Assembly: GCF_000247815.1 (NCBI RefSeq)
Contig: NC_021678.1
Coordinates: 7,708,874 to 7,772,873 of the forward strand
DNA: 64,000 nucleotides
Direction of reading: 5' to 3'
Source: Ficedula albicollis
Taxonomy: Eukaryota; Chordata; Aves; Passeriformes; Muscicapidae
A program made the position numbers and the translations under genes. The first letter of the stretch is position 1. Every line of letters begins with the position of its first letter. Under the pieces are notes generated by a model. It was not told where the DNA came from and ran no database searches. It was given only the letters and a program-made list of their open reading frames with translations. Positions 10,492-22,977 of this stretch are shown piece by piece.

Positions 10492-12411
10492 TGCGGGGAG
10501 AAGAGAGTGCTTTGAGATAGTACATGAAAAGGAACATGAAATGTGCCCTAGGGTTTGCTCTACCTCTTCACCAGCAAAAAATCATGCCTGGCTCAGGTTC
10601 TCCTGACTTTGTGTCTGAATACTTTCAGCAAGCTGAAAACAGCCTTGAGGGGTGTCAAGTGGGGCGGAGAGACTGCCACATAGAAACCACCATTTGATTA
10701 GTTTGGATACACAAGTGCCCTGGAACCTGCTGACTTTGAGCAAAGACATTAAAGTAAATTAAGATTTCTTCCCTGTTTAACTCTTGAAACCCATAGCTTT
10801 CCCTTTCCACTCTTTAATCGGGAATAAACCATCACACTGTTCTTTGAAATATCGCTATAATCAGCCTTCCTTTGTCCTCCTCTGGCCCTGTTTCTGGCTG
10901 GAATACAACCAGTGAAACTCCGTGGTACACCAAACAGCTGCCAGCTACACAGCAAATTACTTTCTTACAGACTTAGGGTAAACAGAAACACATTTTTTTT
11001 AAAAAGTGAATAAAAGAGAAGGCAGAAGTAATGTAATGTATTGTACAAATTCCAGAGATTAAAGAAGTTCTTTTACAGTTACGAAGCAGCAAAAAACTAT
11101 CGGTGATAAAATTAGAAGAATGTTCATAGTACTACTACTAATTAATGTGTGAAATATTCTGAAAAAAGCTTTTGAATTATGTATGATAGCTCATTGCTTA
11201 ACTGGAGACAAAGAAACTTGGCCTTTTAATTCTGGCGAAGCCTTTATTATGCAGACTTTTGGTAAATCACTCCCTTTCAGTTTACCCTTTAGTGTCAATG
11301 GGGAGCAGAGAAGACAGAATTCAGATGAAGCCCAAGCTCTTGGCAGGGAGGTTGGAACAAGCTGATCTTTCAGTTGCTTTTCAGCCCAAATTACTCAATG
11401 ATGAGATGTAGCAACACCCCGACACACATTTCTCTCCCAGGTAGCAGAATCACCTCCAAGTACCAGAGAGATGCTCAGGCCTGGCCCCTCATACTTCAAG
11501 CTTTCTCTGGCAGCAGAAGCTCCCAGGTACTCACTGGCCAGGAGCAGCTGAAAGCACACTAAAGGAGTAAGGCTGGGGCAGCATTTTACCTATCCTGCAG
11601 ACCTTGTGTTCCCTTCCCTGGCAGAACAGGCAGGTCAGGGCATCCCTTGCTTGACTTTGCAGCAGATCTGTTAAGTCCTGCAGGCCTCCATCTGTCTATT
11701 ACCACATTTGTGACACATACCAGATATGGCTGGCTCTACAGCTTTCTAAAAGAATACCCTGTAAGGGAGGAATCAGCCACTCGATACTCCAAAGTGTGTT
11801 CATTTGTGTGACGGGCAGTGATAAATCTGTTCTGTTCTTCCCATCTAAACATAAAAAATATACTTTGCTGTTTTTGTCTGGTGTTTTTAAATGGTGAAGG
11901 GTCACAAGACCCTGAGATACACTTACACAGGCATTAATGAATAACATATTTCACAGTATTCCGCCCAGACAAAGTTTTCCCAGCGCTTTGGTTTTCTTTT
12001 CAGTACTATTTCTATTTACATTACTTCTTGACTCCAGTGCTTCTGGGCTCCTGTTGGAACAGAAGGTGTGTTCATCGCACTGGTGTTGGTCACCATAGTT
12101 ACTGGCTGCTGCAGGGAGGAACTCTGCTCTGTCTCTGCAACTTTGAGGAAGTGAAATCAGACATTTTATAACCCGAAAGAAATATACGAAAGCGAGACAA
12201 TTGAGGTTATGTTGTGCTGGTTTGCAGCAGTGTGTCTTGAATTACAACCGTCTTGCGGGTGATTCATGCGGCGAACCATTACTTGAAAACAAGGTGTTGA
12301 TGATTAACATTCATGGGCAGTAACAAAAGGCAGGAATGAGCGTGTGCTCGCTGGAACAGGATGAGCTCGATGCTCTGCAGCCCACACGGCACAGCCCCCG
12401 CAGCCAGCACA
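10492..12411. other. Noncoding, nothing recognised
   Basis: This is AT-rich to mixed DNA with short frames on both strands and no recognised repeat or gene. Confidence 0.45.
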
Positions 12412-12600
12412 GGGATGATGTGCTCAGTGCAGGGATGATGTGCAGCACAGGGATGATGTGCTGTGTAGGGATGATGTGCAGTGCAGAGATGATGTGCAGC
12501 ACAGGGATGATGTGCAGTGTAGGGATGGGTGCAGGGATGATGTGCAGCACAGGGATGATGTGGTCAGAGGAGGGATGATGTGCAGAGCAGGGATGATGTG
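12412..12600. repeat. 18-bp minisatellite, array 1
   Basis: Tandem units of the form AGGGATGATGTGCAGCAC vary in their last six bases (CAGCAC, CTGTGT, CAGTGC, CAGTGT). About ten units are present. Because 18 is a multiple of three, the array is open on both strands and gives repeated QHRDDV or HIIPVL peptides; these are by-products of the repeat. Confidence 0.92.
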
Positions 12601-12629
12601 CCATAAAACATTCCTTTTGTTACTCGCAG

Positions 12630-12735
12630 GTGTCATCAGGGTGGAGTGTGTGAGTGACAAGGAGGATGCTGCAGAGCTCCAGAGAAACAAATCAATAGTC
12701 CCATCCCCAGCAGATACAGTTTCCATGTGCCTCAG
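12630..12735 (+). other. Exon-like segment between minisatellite arrays
   Basis: This 106-bp segment is preceded by a pyrimidine-rich tract ending TTACTCGCAG and followed by CAG|GTAGGG, so both ends look like splice sites. One frame is open across it (GVIRVECVSDKEDAAELQ...). It does not resemble any LHCGR exon, and I recognise no family. It could be a noncoding-RNA exon or chance. Confidence 0.2.
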
Positions 12736-12760
12736 GTAGGGATACTGAATTCTTCAAATT

Positions 12761-12908
12761 ATGCAGCACAGGGATGATGTGCAGCACAGGGATGATGTGC
12801 TGTGTAGGGATGATGTGCAGTGCAGAGATGATGTGCAGCACAGGGATGATGTGCAGTGTAGGGATGTTAGTCAGTACAGGGATGATGTGCAGCACAGGGA
12901 TGATGTGA
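12761..12908. repeat. 18-bp minisatellite, array 2
   Basis: The same 18-bp units recur in the same order of variants as array 1, offset by 339 bp (for example CTGTGTAGGG at 12461 and 12800). The shared order shows a duplicated block, not independent expansion. Confidence 0.92.
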
Positions 12909-14480
12909 ATCAGATCCAAAGAATCCCTTTTGGCTTCACACAATATGGTAAAATTAGAGATTGCAGGAAACCAAAAAAATTAAACCGGGAACATTTGAAA
13001 AGAAATGACGGGGCTTTATGAAAATGACACATTGACTGGCCAGTGTGTTTTTTTTATCGACAATTTCTTTGTTGAGGCAGAGATCAAAGAACTCAGCCTG
13101 CTTAACTAGCCTGGTTTTAAAGGATTCTCATCCCATTAACCCCATCTTCTGCTTTAGGGAGCGTTTTCTGTGCCACAGCAGGACAGGTGGGCAGAGGAGT
13201 GGGGCAGGCTGGGGACAGGAAAGAATGTACTGCTGTGGGCTGCCCAGAGGTGCTGACAAATGCAGGCAGCACTGCTGCCTCTCTTGACTAGAATGGAAAC
13301 ATTCACAAAACCAGATAGTCAGTCTGGCTTTTTTTTCTTGCATCATCTCCCTCCTCTGGAGCTGTGTGCTCTGAGGGAGGCTGGTGCCCAATCTCAGGGA
13401 TCTACACAGAACTTTCATGTGCAAGTCACACACAGCACCAGCAGGGCCCTTTGCACTGCCTGCTGCTCTAATAGCCCCTCCTTACCGCTCTGTGCTTTCC
13501 AGACTAAACTCTGGCTGCTGCCTGCAGGGTTAATCATTGCCTGAGTTGTTCTACAGACAGGCAAGTGTGTGTCTGGCCAGAGGTTCCCCAGCAGCCAGGC
13601 CACCACGAAGGGAATGACTTTGCCTTGTGGAGTCGGTCGATGGCCACTGGCCAGGCATTGCTTCATATTCATTTGATCTTCCGTGGGCGAGTCTCCTCGC
13701 TGATAGCAGTGCCGAAGCAGAGGCGTATCTGCACTCCTTCTCTATTGACATTTTGATCTAACAATGCTATCTTTCGCTGGTGTAGGGGGAAAATAATTTA
13801 ACTTCTGCTCCTCTTACTCTGTCACTACAGTTCTCCCAGCCGTGTAGCAGGTAGCCAGCTCAAGAGACATCTGAGCAGCCAGAGCCCACTTCAGGCTACA
13901 GAAAGGCAAGAGAAAGCCAACCTGGCTTTCTGAAGTGGAATATTTTAGTAATTTGATCTTCGTGTCTGAGTGGCAGAAAAAAAATTCTAATCAGAATTAA
14001 AACTAAGTCAGGATTGCCCATCTCCTGTTGATTTGGGAACACAGTGACTATGTTTTTCCCTGGTGAGGAAAATAGTGACCGCTTGCTTTAATTAACTTCA
14101 GCTAAAAGATACTCTAACAGAGGATTTCTGTCTTTTGGAAGTAACAGTTTAATTAATACTTTGAAGTCTTATCTGGTAAAATCTAGCAAAACTAGTTTGT
14201 TCTTGCTGCCTCTTTAGGGATAAAGGAATCTTTTGTGTGGTACAAATACTAAAGCTTCTATTAGAGCACATTAACCAGCTGCTCCAGGGTATCAGACTCT
14301 TCTTTTGGTATTCCCCAGAGCACCTTACCGAGTCTGGGTCTGCCCCACTCCTATTGACAACCCACCTCCACTAAGCAACCAATTTCTGTCAGTACCTTGA
14401 GCAGAAACTTGAGAGGCTTTGCTGTGCTGTACTGTACAACTGGAATGCTCCGTGTATATCACCAGAGCTTTTTGGAATTA
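12909..14480. other. Noncoding, nothing recognised
   Basis: This is mixed-composition DNA with frames of about 60-100 codons on both strands and no domain. Splice-like pyrimidine tracts are present but no convincing exon. Confidence 0.4.
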
Positions 14481-14506
14481 GTTTCAGCTGAAATTTCAGC
14501 TGAAAC
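14481..14506. repeat. Perfect 26-bp palindrome with two CAGCTG E-boxes
   Basis: The segment equals its own reverse complement. It consists of two copies of the 12-bp palindrome TTTCAGCTGAAA flanked by G and C, so it is both a direct and an inverted repeat. Each half carries CAGCTG, a bHLH E-box core. Function is unknown. Confidence 0.85.
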
Positions 14507-15589
14507 AAAACGATGAGCTCTTTTCTTCCCAAATTCAAACATTTTGAAAGCTAAGGTAAATAATTCTGGATAAAGAGAAGAATGATGAAACCTCCAGGGA
14601 CACTGACACCAAGATTTATGGCTGAAAAAGAAAAAAAAGAAACTGCCTCGCTCCTGATGATGCAGAATATTGGGTTTTGCCTCAGTTGTCTTCATTACTG
14701 TGCTGACAGGAGAGGAAGTAACCAAAATTTCTCTTCTCTCACTTAGGTTATTTTTTTTCACAATTAAAAAGGCTTTCTGAGAAAACAAAAATACATTTAG
14801 CAATATAATATTATCTATATTTTTAAAGGGTATTAGGTAATTCCCAAACTTGAAATCACATTTTGTCCTCTTTTCAGCTTCCAGCCTCTCCTTAGAAGTT
14901 TTGACTTTAGTCAAGTTCAAATACACATTAATAAAAAAGAAAGAATAAGCAGAACTTCAAACTTTAAAAGGTGAAATTATGTTAAAAATCTAAGTATGAA
15001 TAAAATAATTAATTCAAAAAAATGGATGCAACCTGTGCTGGTTTTGTATTAATTTTTTTTTTGTAAGGAAGGAAAAGAATCAGTTAAGGAAATAATTCCC
15101 TGTAAGGACTCTGACAGCTTCCTTTAGACTCGACAAAAACTAATCAGCAGCTGATTTTTAATATTGACACATTGTCACACCAATGAAAATGTTAGATGTG
15201 CCTTTGTGAACGTATGTGTAAAGACAAAAAACCCCTGGGAATCCCTCTTCTGCTTCCAGCTTCTCAACAAGTAGCTACTCTGGCTGGGCCAGGTTCCTCC
15301 CCCAGTGGGGCTGAAATGCTGAGTTTCACCAGAAACCGCCGGGCAAGGGGAGGGGAAGCCACGGGCCCGCGGGTGCTGCCTCTGAGTTCTAGAGATCCTA
15401 GCCACCCCTCAGCACGGCCACTGAAATATTCCCCACCGTAAACAGCTTCAGCCACCACCAGCAGGCAACATATCACCATACCAGCTCTTTCACTGCACAC
15501 CTTCCGTCCTCTCCTGAGTGAAAGAAAAGGTCTGAGTAACGACACACAGAGAAACAACGTGGAGACGTGGAGATCCGACCAGGAGAGTC
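14507..15589. other. Noncoding, nothing recognised
   Basis: This is AT-rich up to about 15170, then a short GC-rich stretch with a few CpGs at 15340-15380. The 155-codon antisense frame at 14459-14926 has no recognisable domain. Confidence 0.4.
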
Positions 15590-16420
15590 GTGTCCCAGAT
15601 GGGAGGGGATGAGCAGATGCCCTAATGTGGACTGAAATTCTCCTGCAAGCTATGGTGATGGACTGTGATATATTGAGCATCCCTATATATCATGGAAAAA
15701 GCATGGGGTGGTTGAAGCATTCAAGTTGTAGAGATGAGCAAAATTTATGCTAAAGTAAGTAGATGTTGAAGTAGTTGTAATCCCATGAGAAGCTTGAGCA
15801 GAGAGAGAGAAGAGTGGTGAAGACCCTTTGCCCCCAGGGAAGAAGACCTCTGCTCCCAGCGATGATCTCAGAGATAGATGAAGAGAACCTTTGCTTCTGA
15901 ATAGCTTATGCTTAAAAGTGTACTCCATTAGCTAAAGAGTGAGCCCTCAAAGACAGTTGTAGGGAAAGCTTAAATCGAGGGGAGGGACTCTTACACAGTG
16001 ATCAGATTTCCATTCTTGTGGGTGGCTGATTCGAACCCATGAGGAAACTGTTTTCTTGTGGAGAAGGCTCCGTAGGCTGACGAGAGACTCCTCTCCCTGA
16101 GTGAACTGGAGAAAGGCTGTTCTACAGGTGGTAAACTGACTGATTTGTTTCTGTGCCTTGTCAGTATGAAATAAAAGAGGCTGTCAGGGAGAAGAAGTGT
16201 TCTGAAGGTTTTATTTTGATTCTTATTATTTTTTCTTTTAGTTTCCTTTAATAAAGTTTTCCTTAACACCCTTTAAAGTTTGAGCCTGCTTCGCCTTCCT
16301 TTTAATCCCATCTCACAGCAGGAAATGAGGAAATAATTCTAGTGGGTGCACTGGCAACTTGGCCAGCACTAGACCCACCACACAACCTCTTGAGATTTTT
16401 TTGGAGAGCAGACTGTAGTC
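15590..16420 (+). mobile_element. ERVL-like LTR with flanking internal sequence
   Basis: The segment resembles passerine ERVL-type LTRs: TGTGATATATTGAGCATCCC near 15664, ATCATGGAAAAAGCATGGGG, a long U3-like region, polyadenylation signals AATAAA near 16171 and 16250, then CCCTTTAAAGTTTGAGCCTG and a CCCATCTCACAG end near 16318. The sequence after it (AATTCTAGTGGGTGCACTGG) resembles the start of the internal part. No pol frame is present. Family assignment is from memory and the ends are approximate. Confidence 0.5.
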
Positions 16421-19400
16421 TCAGTTGGGTCTCAAGGCAGTGCTGCACTGAGATGGGAGGTGATGGAGGAACTGGTCCCACTGATGCTGCTGAAGGCACT
16501 GGCAGCTGCTCTGCTCACAGAGAAGCCCAGAGCAGATGTGAGCAGACAGAGAGGTCACCCTTGGCATACAGTGTGAGACAAGGAAAGCAGCCTTAAATGC
16601 ACTCCTTGCTAAGCTGCAGCTCTCTAACTTCAGGATAAGCTTCTGTGGGTTTGGCAGTGAAGATTATTTTCTGTACATGTATCTTTCTATTCTTTTTGGT
16701 TTTGGCATAAACTAGCAAAGAATACTTGTTTTTTTGCTGCTAAGCTATTGCAAATTGTCGCCAAGAATTGGAAATTTACCAGAAACTTGTGTGCAAAACA
16801 GATTCTTGTTTCCCCCAAGACCTAAACAATTAAAGACTCATCATTTTATTGCCAGTTGTTCTAGAATCATTCCTGTGCACAGTTTTAAGACAGCTCTGAA
16901 ACAATTTAAACAGTCATAATGTCCCCAGTGCAGAAAGCCACTGTGGCAGCTCTGTCTTCAGCCTCAATGACTGGGAGTCCTCCTGCTGCTCCTACAGATC
17001 TGTCAAACATATCTCATCGATTTTTGTAGCTCAATGATATCAACTTGTTAGTGTTTAAGGAGGCTATTTAATGTTGTCTAATGATTTTTCAGTAATATTT
17101 TCTCCAAAGTGTCTAGATCAATGATCAAAATACGCTCTTAGAAAGAATTTTGTGGGCAACTGATATTTTGTAGCTTGCCTGTAAGACCTGATGATTTTCT
17201 TTCAAAAGTACCTGTCTGTGCTCTATACTGCAGCATGGGATGAAACTGCAGGAAAACTTCAAACCCTTTAGTTTCAGGAATGAAATTCCTAGCCTGGAGC
17301 TGGGAATTTTTAAAATTCATATCTCTAATGTGTAGTAACGAACAAGAAAATTATACAGATGGCAAAAGATAAGGCAATGCAGCCATGCCTTTTGTTAGCA
17401 TCTACTTTGAATGTAGAATTGATATCTGTCATTTTAATCAGTGTATGACATTGTTACAACAGAAATATCTGGAATATGAAATATGTTCTTTTGCAGTTTT
17501 TGTAAATATTTTGGCAAGTACCTTCATGCCTGTTTCTATCCCCAGTCCCTAGTGCAAGTGCTACCTTGCAGGACCTTGTGCATTCAGTGCCTTCTGCTGC
17601 TCCTGCTTTCTCCTCCTTCCTCTCTTCATTGTCTTACCACTTTGATTTTCCACTTTGCTTATTCTTTCCCACTAGTAATTTGTACCTTCACCCAACCCAA
17701 ATCAGTCTTGACAATAGGAAAATAATGAAGCTGTTCCTGTGACCCTGAGAAGACATCCTCCAGGACAGCTGTGTTCCCAACCCTTTTGGGTGCTCGCTGT
17801 CTGCAGTGGCTTTTGGCTTGACTGTTTGGCTGTGAGCTCTTCAGAACTCACACCAGCTCTTACTCTGTGCTGCACAGTGATTTTTGCATAACAGAGCCCT
17901 AGACTCATCATGTCCCTGGGCATAACTGTAATGGATATAATAAACAAAATAACTTACCCACTTTTCTTCCACTTGGCTTAGCTTTGTTTTTCACTGTCAC
18001 TTCTCCATTCGTAATACATGAAGATAGGTCTGAGTGAAGGATGTGTTCTTTACTACCTTTAAATCCTTCTCTGTGGAAAAAAGAGCCAAATGGGATATTC
18101 CAAATATACACAATAAACTGTGTTCAGAGGAGGCTTTACTGGGACTGTTTCAAGCAGTATAACCCTCAATTCAGGGCTCCTCTCTTCTCAGCACAAGTGA
18201 TTGGAAGGGTAATTCTTTTTACCATGTCTCCTGATCTTAAACTTCTTACCCTTAATATGGCATCGTTGCAGCTCTCATGGATAAACACGTATCCTTTCAC
18301 ATCCTTAGTGTGGGGAACGCTGGGAATGTGACCCTACTGTAGTATAAAACCAAGAACTGTGTCATAGAGGGATTCATCCTACAGTAGTGGGTCTAGCACA
18401 GCCTAGGGTCTAACTACATGCCACAAGGAAGTAGCAGCCTTTGAAATTTATTGTCAGGGCACCTGAAAACCGTCCCAGAGGCACTTTTCCTTTTTGATTT
18501 GTATCTCTTTCCTCCCTGTCAGCTGTGTTGGCCGCAGTTATTTACACATCTTTAGGGAGAAACAGATGTCAGCAATAAAGGCAATAATAGAGCTGATTCA
18601 GTTTTTAGGTGTTAGCCAAGATCTGCAAACATATCTCTTGATGATACTCTGCATTTGCCATGATAAATGTGACAGCATTTAACCTGGAAAGCCTTCAAGA
18701 CAATACAGCTATTTCCAGAGGGATTTAATGTAACTGGACCATAATCATCTTCAAAATCATCTTGTTTTGCCTCTGGCAAAGGTCCATCTTCACCTTTTGA
18801 ACAGTAAGTGGTATTGCCTAAAAACAGCCACATCCAGGAATCCTCTCTTGGAAATGTTGTCAGTGTGACTTACAAGATTTTTTTCTCTCTTTTTTAGAAT
18901 TTTTACAAGGAGGGGAATTTCAGGGAGAAGGGTTGGTTACACATACTCTGAATAATTGATTCTCATACAGAATACATACCAGTGCTGTATTGCATGGGTT
19001 AAACACCACAGAAGGTGGTGATCAGCACATGGAAATATATTACTGGAAAGAAATTCAGCTTTAATACTGTGTTTATTCTCCTCTTGGGGCTCAAGTGCTC
19101 TGTGAAATGAAGTCTCTGAGCCAGCCCCAGCAGCCACCCAAGGAATTTACTGCTTGGGTTTCACAGTGAGTTAGGACAAGTGTGGGGCAGAGATGGGATG
19201 CAGAGCCAAGCTGGGCACCAGCTCTGCCTGCTGCCTGGGGAGGAGCTGAGGGCAAAGCCCAAGCCAAGCAGGAGAAGTCCAACTTTTCACCACTTCCATT
19301 GTTTTGGATATAAGAGGTGCTGCTGCTGATCCCTGCAAGGCAGTAATCACATGCACTCCCAGCACAGAGCAAGGTAATCAACTGACAAAGTGAAATAATC

Positions 19401-22270
19401 TGAGAAACCATTAGCTTTCTAATGGCTCTTGGAAGTCTCATTAAAATTGGTCGCTTACTGATTGTTCACATTGCTGGAAATTTGAGCAAAACATTGTGGG
19501 CTTTTTCCATGGCTGAAAAGTTAGGACAATTTTCTCTATTCTACAAACAAAATTAAAAATAAAGAATAATGGATTTTTCTCAAGAAGCTTTAAGAGCTCC
19601 TTTTGCAACCACTCCCTTTATTATTATAAATCCAGTACCAATATTAACTTTTCTCTCTCAGTTCCTCCATTCCAAAACATTTCCTCTTCAAACCCAATCA
19701 CGTTTAAGTGTAAGGTTTATTATCCATGCTTCTCTTGACCAAGGAACTTGACAGTTCCCTGAGTTTTCAGTTCATGCTCCCTCATCAGAGTGTTTCCTGC
19801 TAATTACATTTTCTGCCTAATCATCACTAGCCAGTTTTGCTGCCTGATATAAACTCCCTTAGTGGATGACAAATAATATGGGAAAGTGAATAAGAGAGGG
19901 CTCATTCTCTTCAACAGGGTTCATCAAGAAGAGAGGAAACAATTGGTGCAGTGCAGAGTTTACAAGTTTTGTGTTTTCCTCAGAATTTAGGCAATCTCTA
20001 CTCTGGTTTAGACCTAACTCCTCAATGACTAGATTAGGACAAACTTTTTCTGCAGACGTTTTGGTCTCTCTATGCTCATGACTGCACCTCTGTAAGCACT
20101 CAAAACCTCTTTTCCCAGAGTGGAGGAGGAAGGTCCATGATATTGCAAACTAGGGCAGTTCTAGCCCCACATGGAAGCAGAATAGTCCCAGAGGGAGTGA
20201 GGGGGACCATCAGAAGAATCTACTTTGGTAGCTAGATAAACAAATTGACATATGTATTCCTAGGAGCTGAAAAGACCTCTCAGTTTAATGCTTCAGTGCA
20301 TCAACACTCAATGCATCAATAATCATCTTAACAGGTGCATTTGTTACATTCTTAAAAATAATAGAGACATGCCTCTCAATTTTCACTATCATGTTTTTTA
20401 TTTGCTTGATAATGGAGTGGAAAATTCTTGTGAGCCTGGAAAACTCACTGTAATTTGCTAGAAATAGAGAGAATTACTTCTGTCCTTTTACACTGTGCAA
20501 CACTGATGGATGGAGCAGTGGCAAGCAGTTGACTTCCCCAGCTGTTAGATGAAATTTCACTTGCTCTGGCTTCTCTGTGTTGTCTGGCCTCAAGCAGTTC
20601 TGTGGTTTGTTTTTGATAGTGTCCATCAAACTGAATCCATACTCCCAGGCAGCAAATGAAGCTTGATTTGTGCCAAATTCATTGTACATTTACAGGTAGT
20701 GAGTGGCTGTCAATGCATGTTAATAACAGGGAATTGGTTGTTAGGGAGTAGGAATTTAATAATGCCTGGAAACTATCTGCTAGCAATAATGCTGGAAATA
20801 AATAACTACCTGAACTGCCTCTCCAGACAAGAACTGTCTGGCATGGTTTGCTAGAACTTTGCTACTGGGACTATAGAAATTGAAGTAAGCTGTGTTTTGA
20901 GATGTATGCAGCCTGTCTGTGCATGTTATACCTGCTAGGGCCAGAGAACTACAATTCCTTCAATGTCTGTAATACTGAAAATTGGTGTGTAACTCTCTGC
21001 CCTCATGGATAAATGCCACAGGATATGTGACACAAAGCCCACTGCTGTGTGTCATCCACAGCCTGGCTCATCCACCATTCCTGTGACACACTAGACTCTG
21101 CTTTTTCTATTCACTCCAAGTAATGCCTGAGTTTGCTGAATTGTTCTTTGACAACAGTGCTACTACAGCCTGAGCTGAGTGGTATTTCTTTGTCCACATG
21201 CATTCATTCCAGAAGGCTTATCTGAGGAGCAAAGCAGTGTAGTAAGTTTTGTTAATGCAACCTGAATCTTTAGACAGTCTGGAGGCTTTATATAAAAGCA
21301 GTCTTTTTTTTACGACAGTAATGAAATGTAGTCACTGACTGTTTTATCTCTACATGTAGTGTCAAATTTAATAAAAATGCAATGATTTCAGACAGGCAGC
21401 TTCCCCAGAAATCTGATTCCTTATTCAGATAATCATATCCTGTCGTGTTTCATTGTCAAGTGACAACTGAAATCCTTGGTCTCACTCCTAAACCTCAAAG
21501 AGATACAGACTGGATTTGGGATTCCAGATAGCCAGGGAAGCACAGGTGTTGCCCTTGTTATGACGGACTAGCTGCTACTGTGCCCTCTTCAAAACAGCTC
21601 CAAATAACTTTTGAGGATGTTTCTGGATAAGAGAGACTGGGGAAAACATGCACCAGGCAGGGAGTTAGAGGATCCTGTTTGAAGGTTTTGTTGTATTTCT
21701 GGAACAAGGATTCTTTCTAGCATTTTGTTTTGCTGTTCAAGGTGCTCTGAGTATTACATGAAAAAGAAATACAGGCTTTCAGTGATAGATTGGAACTGAA
21801 TAATGTTTTCTTATTCGGCTTGAGCTATCTTGGTCACTAGAAAAGAAAAAAACACTGTAGGTAAGCATGGATAGCAAAGTGACTGGATATTTATTGATAT
21901 TTTATGGTGTAGCTTCAGTTACCAGGCTGAGAAAAAACTTGCAGAAATTGTTGTGGTATAAAGGTGGCCCTTGAATCTGAGCTCCTTCAGCAAGTTCAGA
22001 GCCTTGATGGATGGAGGATTTTCCTTAAGCTGATAAGTTTAATGGAAGTTCAGACTAAGCTTCCTATGCTAAAACCCAGCCTTTTTAGTGCAAAAGAGAA
22101 ATCCTACAATAATTTCTACTACTGGAGTTTGAGTAAGGACTTTTCTTTCAGATGCATTAGTTTAGTAGCCCACTAACACTTTCCAAAGTACTTTATCTGA
22201 ATTCTATTACTTTTTCTTCAAAGAAAGGTCTTGTTCTAGTTGGTTTTTGTTGTTTTGTTTTGTTTTGTTT
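16421..22270. other. Noncoding, nothing recognised
   Basis: This is about 5.8 kb of AT-rich intron-like DNA. All open frames are below about 120 codons and lack domains. There is no transposon end, RNA gene or clear exon. Confidence 0.45.
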
Positions 22271-22310
22271 TGTGTGTGTGTGTGTGTATGTGTGTGTGTA
22301 TGTGTGTGTG
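22271..22310. repeat. (TG)n microsatellite
   Basis: About 20 TG units are interrupted twice by TA and preceded by a TTTTG-repeat tract. Confidence 0.95.
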
Positions 22311-22863
22311 GTTTTTTGACTACATTTTGTGAAATTCTGTTTGTCCAGTTTTCATTGATCTGAAGTATAAAAAATCCTCTTTTTATTTCTTTTAAGAAGT
22401 TTTTTCCCATTCTTTTAAAAAAATCTTCAGGAGCTATGTATGAACTCAGATAACTCAGAAATAGTTTCTCTTAGAACTTCTGTCTTGCCATGAGCTTGCC
22501 CCTCAGTAGAGGAAAAGTGGCTTTGACTCAGCTGAAAAAAATGTCTCTCAGATGTTGCAAAGTCAGTGTTTGAGCAGCTCATACTATGCATGGGCAATAG
22601 ATGATTTGCCACAGAAATAGGCTCCTGCAGAGTCCCTGCTGTGGAGGGAGTCCACCAGTGCGAGATAAAGAATTCTGGGGCCTTGTCTCTGAAGTACATG
22701 TAATCAACTCTAAAGCATAACTGATACCTTTGGCCAAAATACAACAGAGTAATACCAGAATACTGGAGTTTGTTTTTCCTTTGGATGTGTACTGTGAATC
22801 TCAGATTCTTAGCTTTTCCCTTAGTACTTCTTATAACCCACTGCTGAAGGCAGGACAACAGAC

Positions 22864-22977
22864 ATTCTTCTGCAACTGCTTGTTTCTATGTTATGTGACT
22901 GTCTCTGCCTCCTTCTAAACTTTCTTCTGCAACTGCCTGTTTCTGTGTTATGTGACTGTCTCTGCCTCCTTCTAAAC
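22864..22977. repeat. 57-bp tandem duplication
   Basis: TTCTTCTGCAACTGCYTGTT starts at 22865 and 22922. The two copies differ at about three positions. Confidence 0.93.

Noticed and set aside
12311..13021. Repetitive proteins with QHRDDV or HIIPVL units
   Set aside because: They are the direct result of an 18-bp minisatellite being open on both strands; there is no start context, signal or conserved flank.
14459..14926. 155-codon antisense frame
   Set aside because: Includes low-complexity phenylalanine runs from an A-rich tract and no domain.
16020..16050. Possible tRNA T-arm (GGGTTCGAATC on the minus strand)
   Set aside because: The flanking five-base stem does not pair and no acceptor or anticodon arms are present; it lies inside an LTR-like element.
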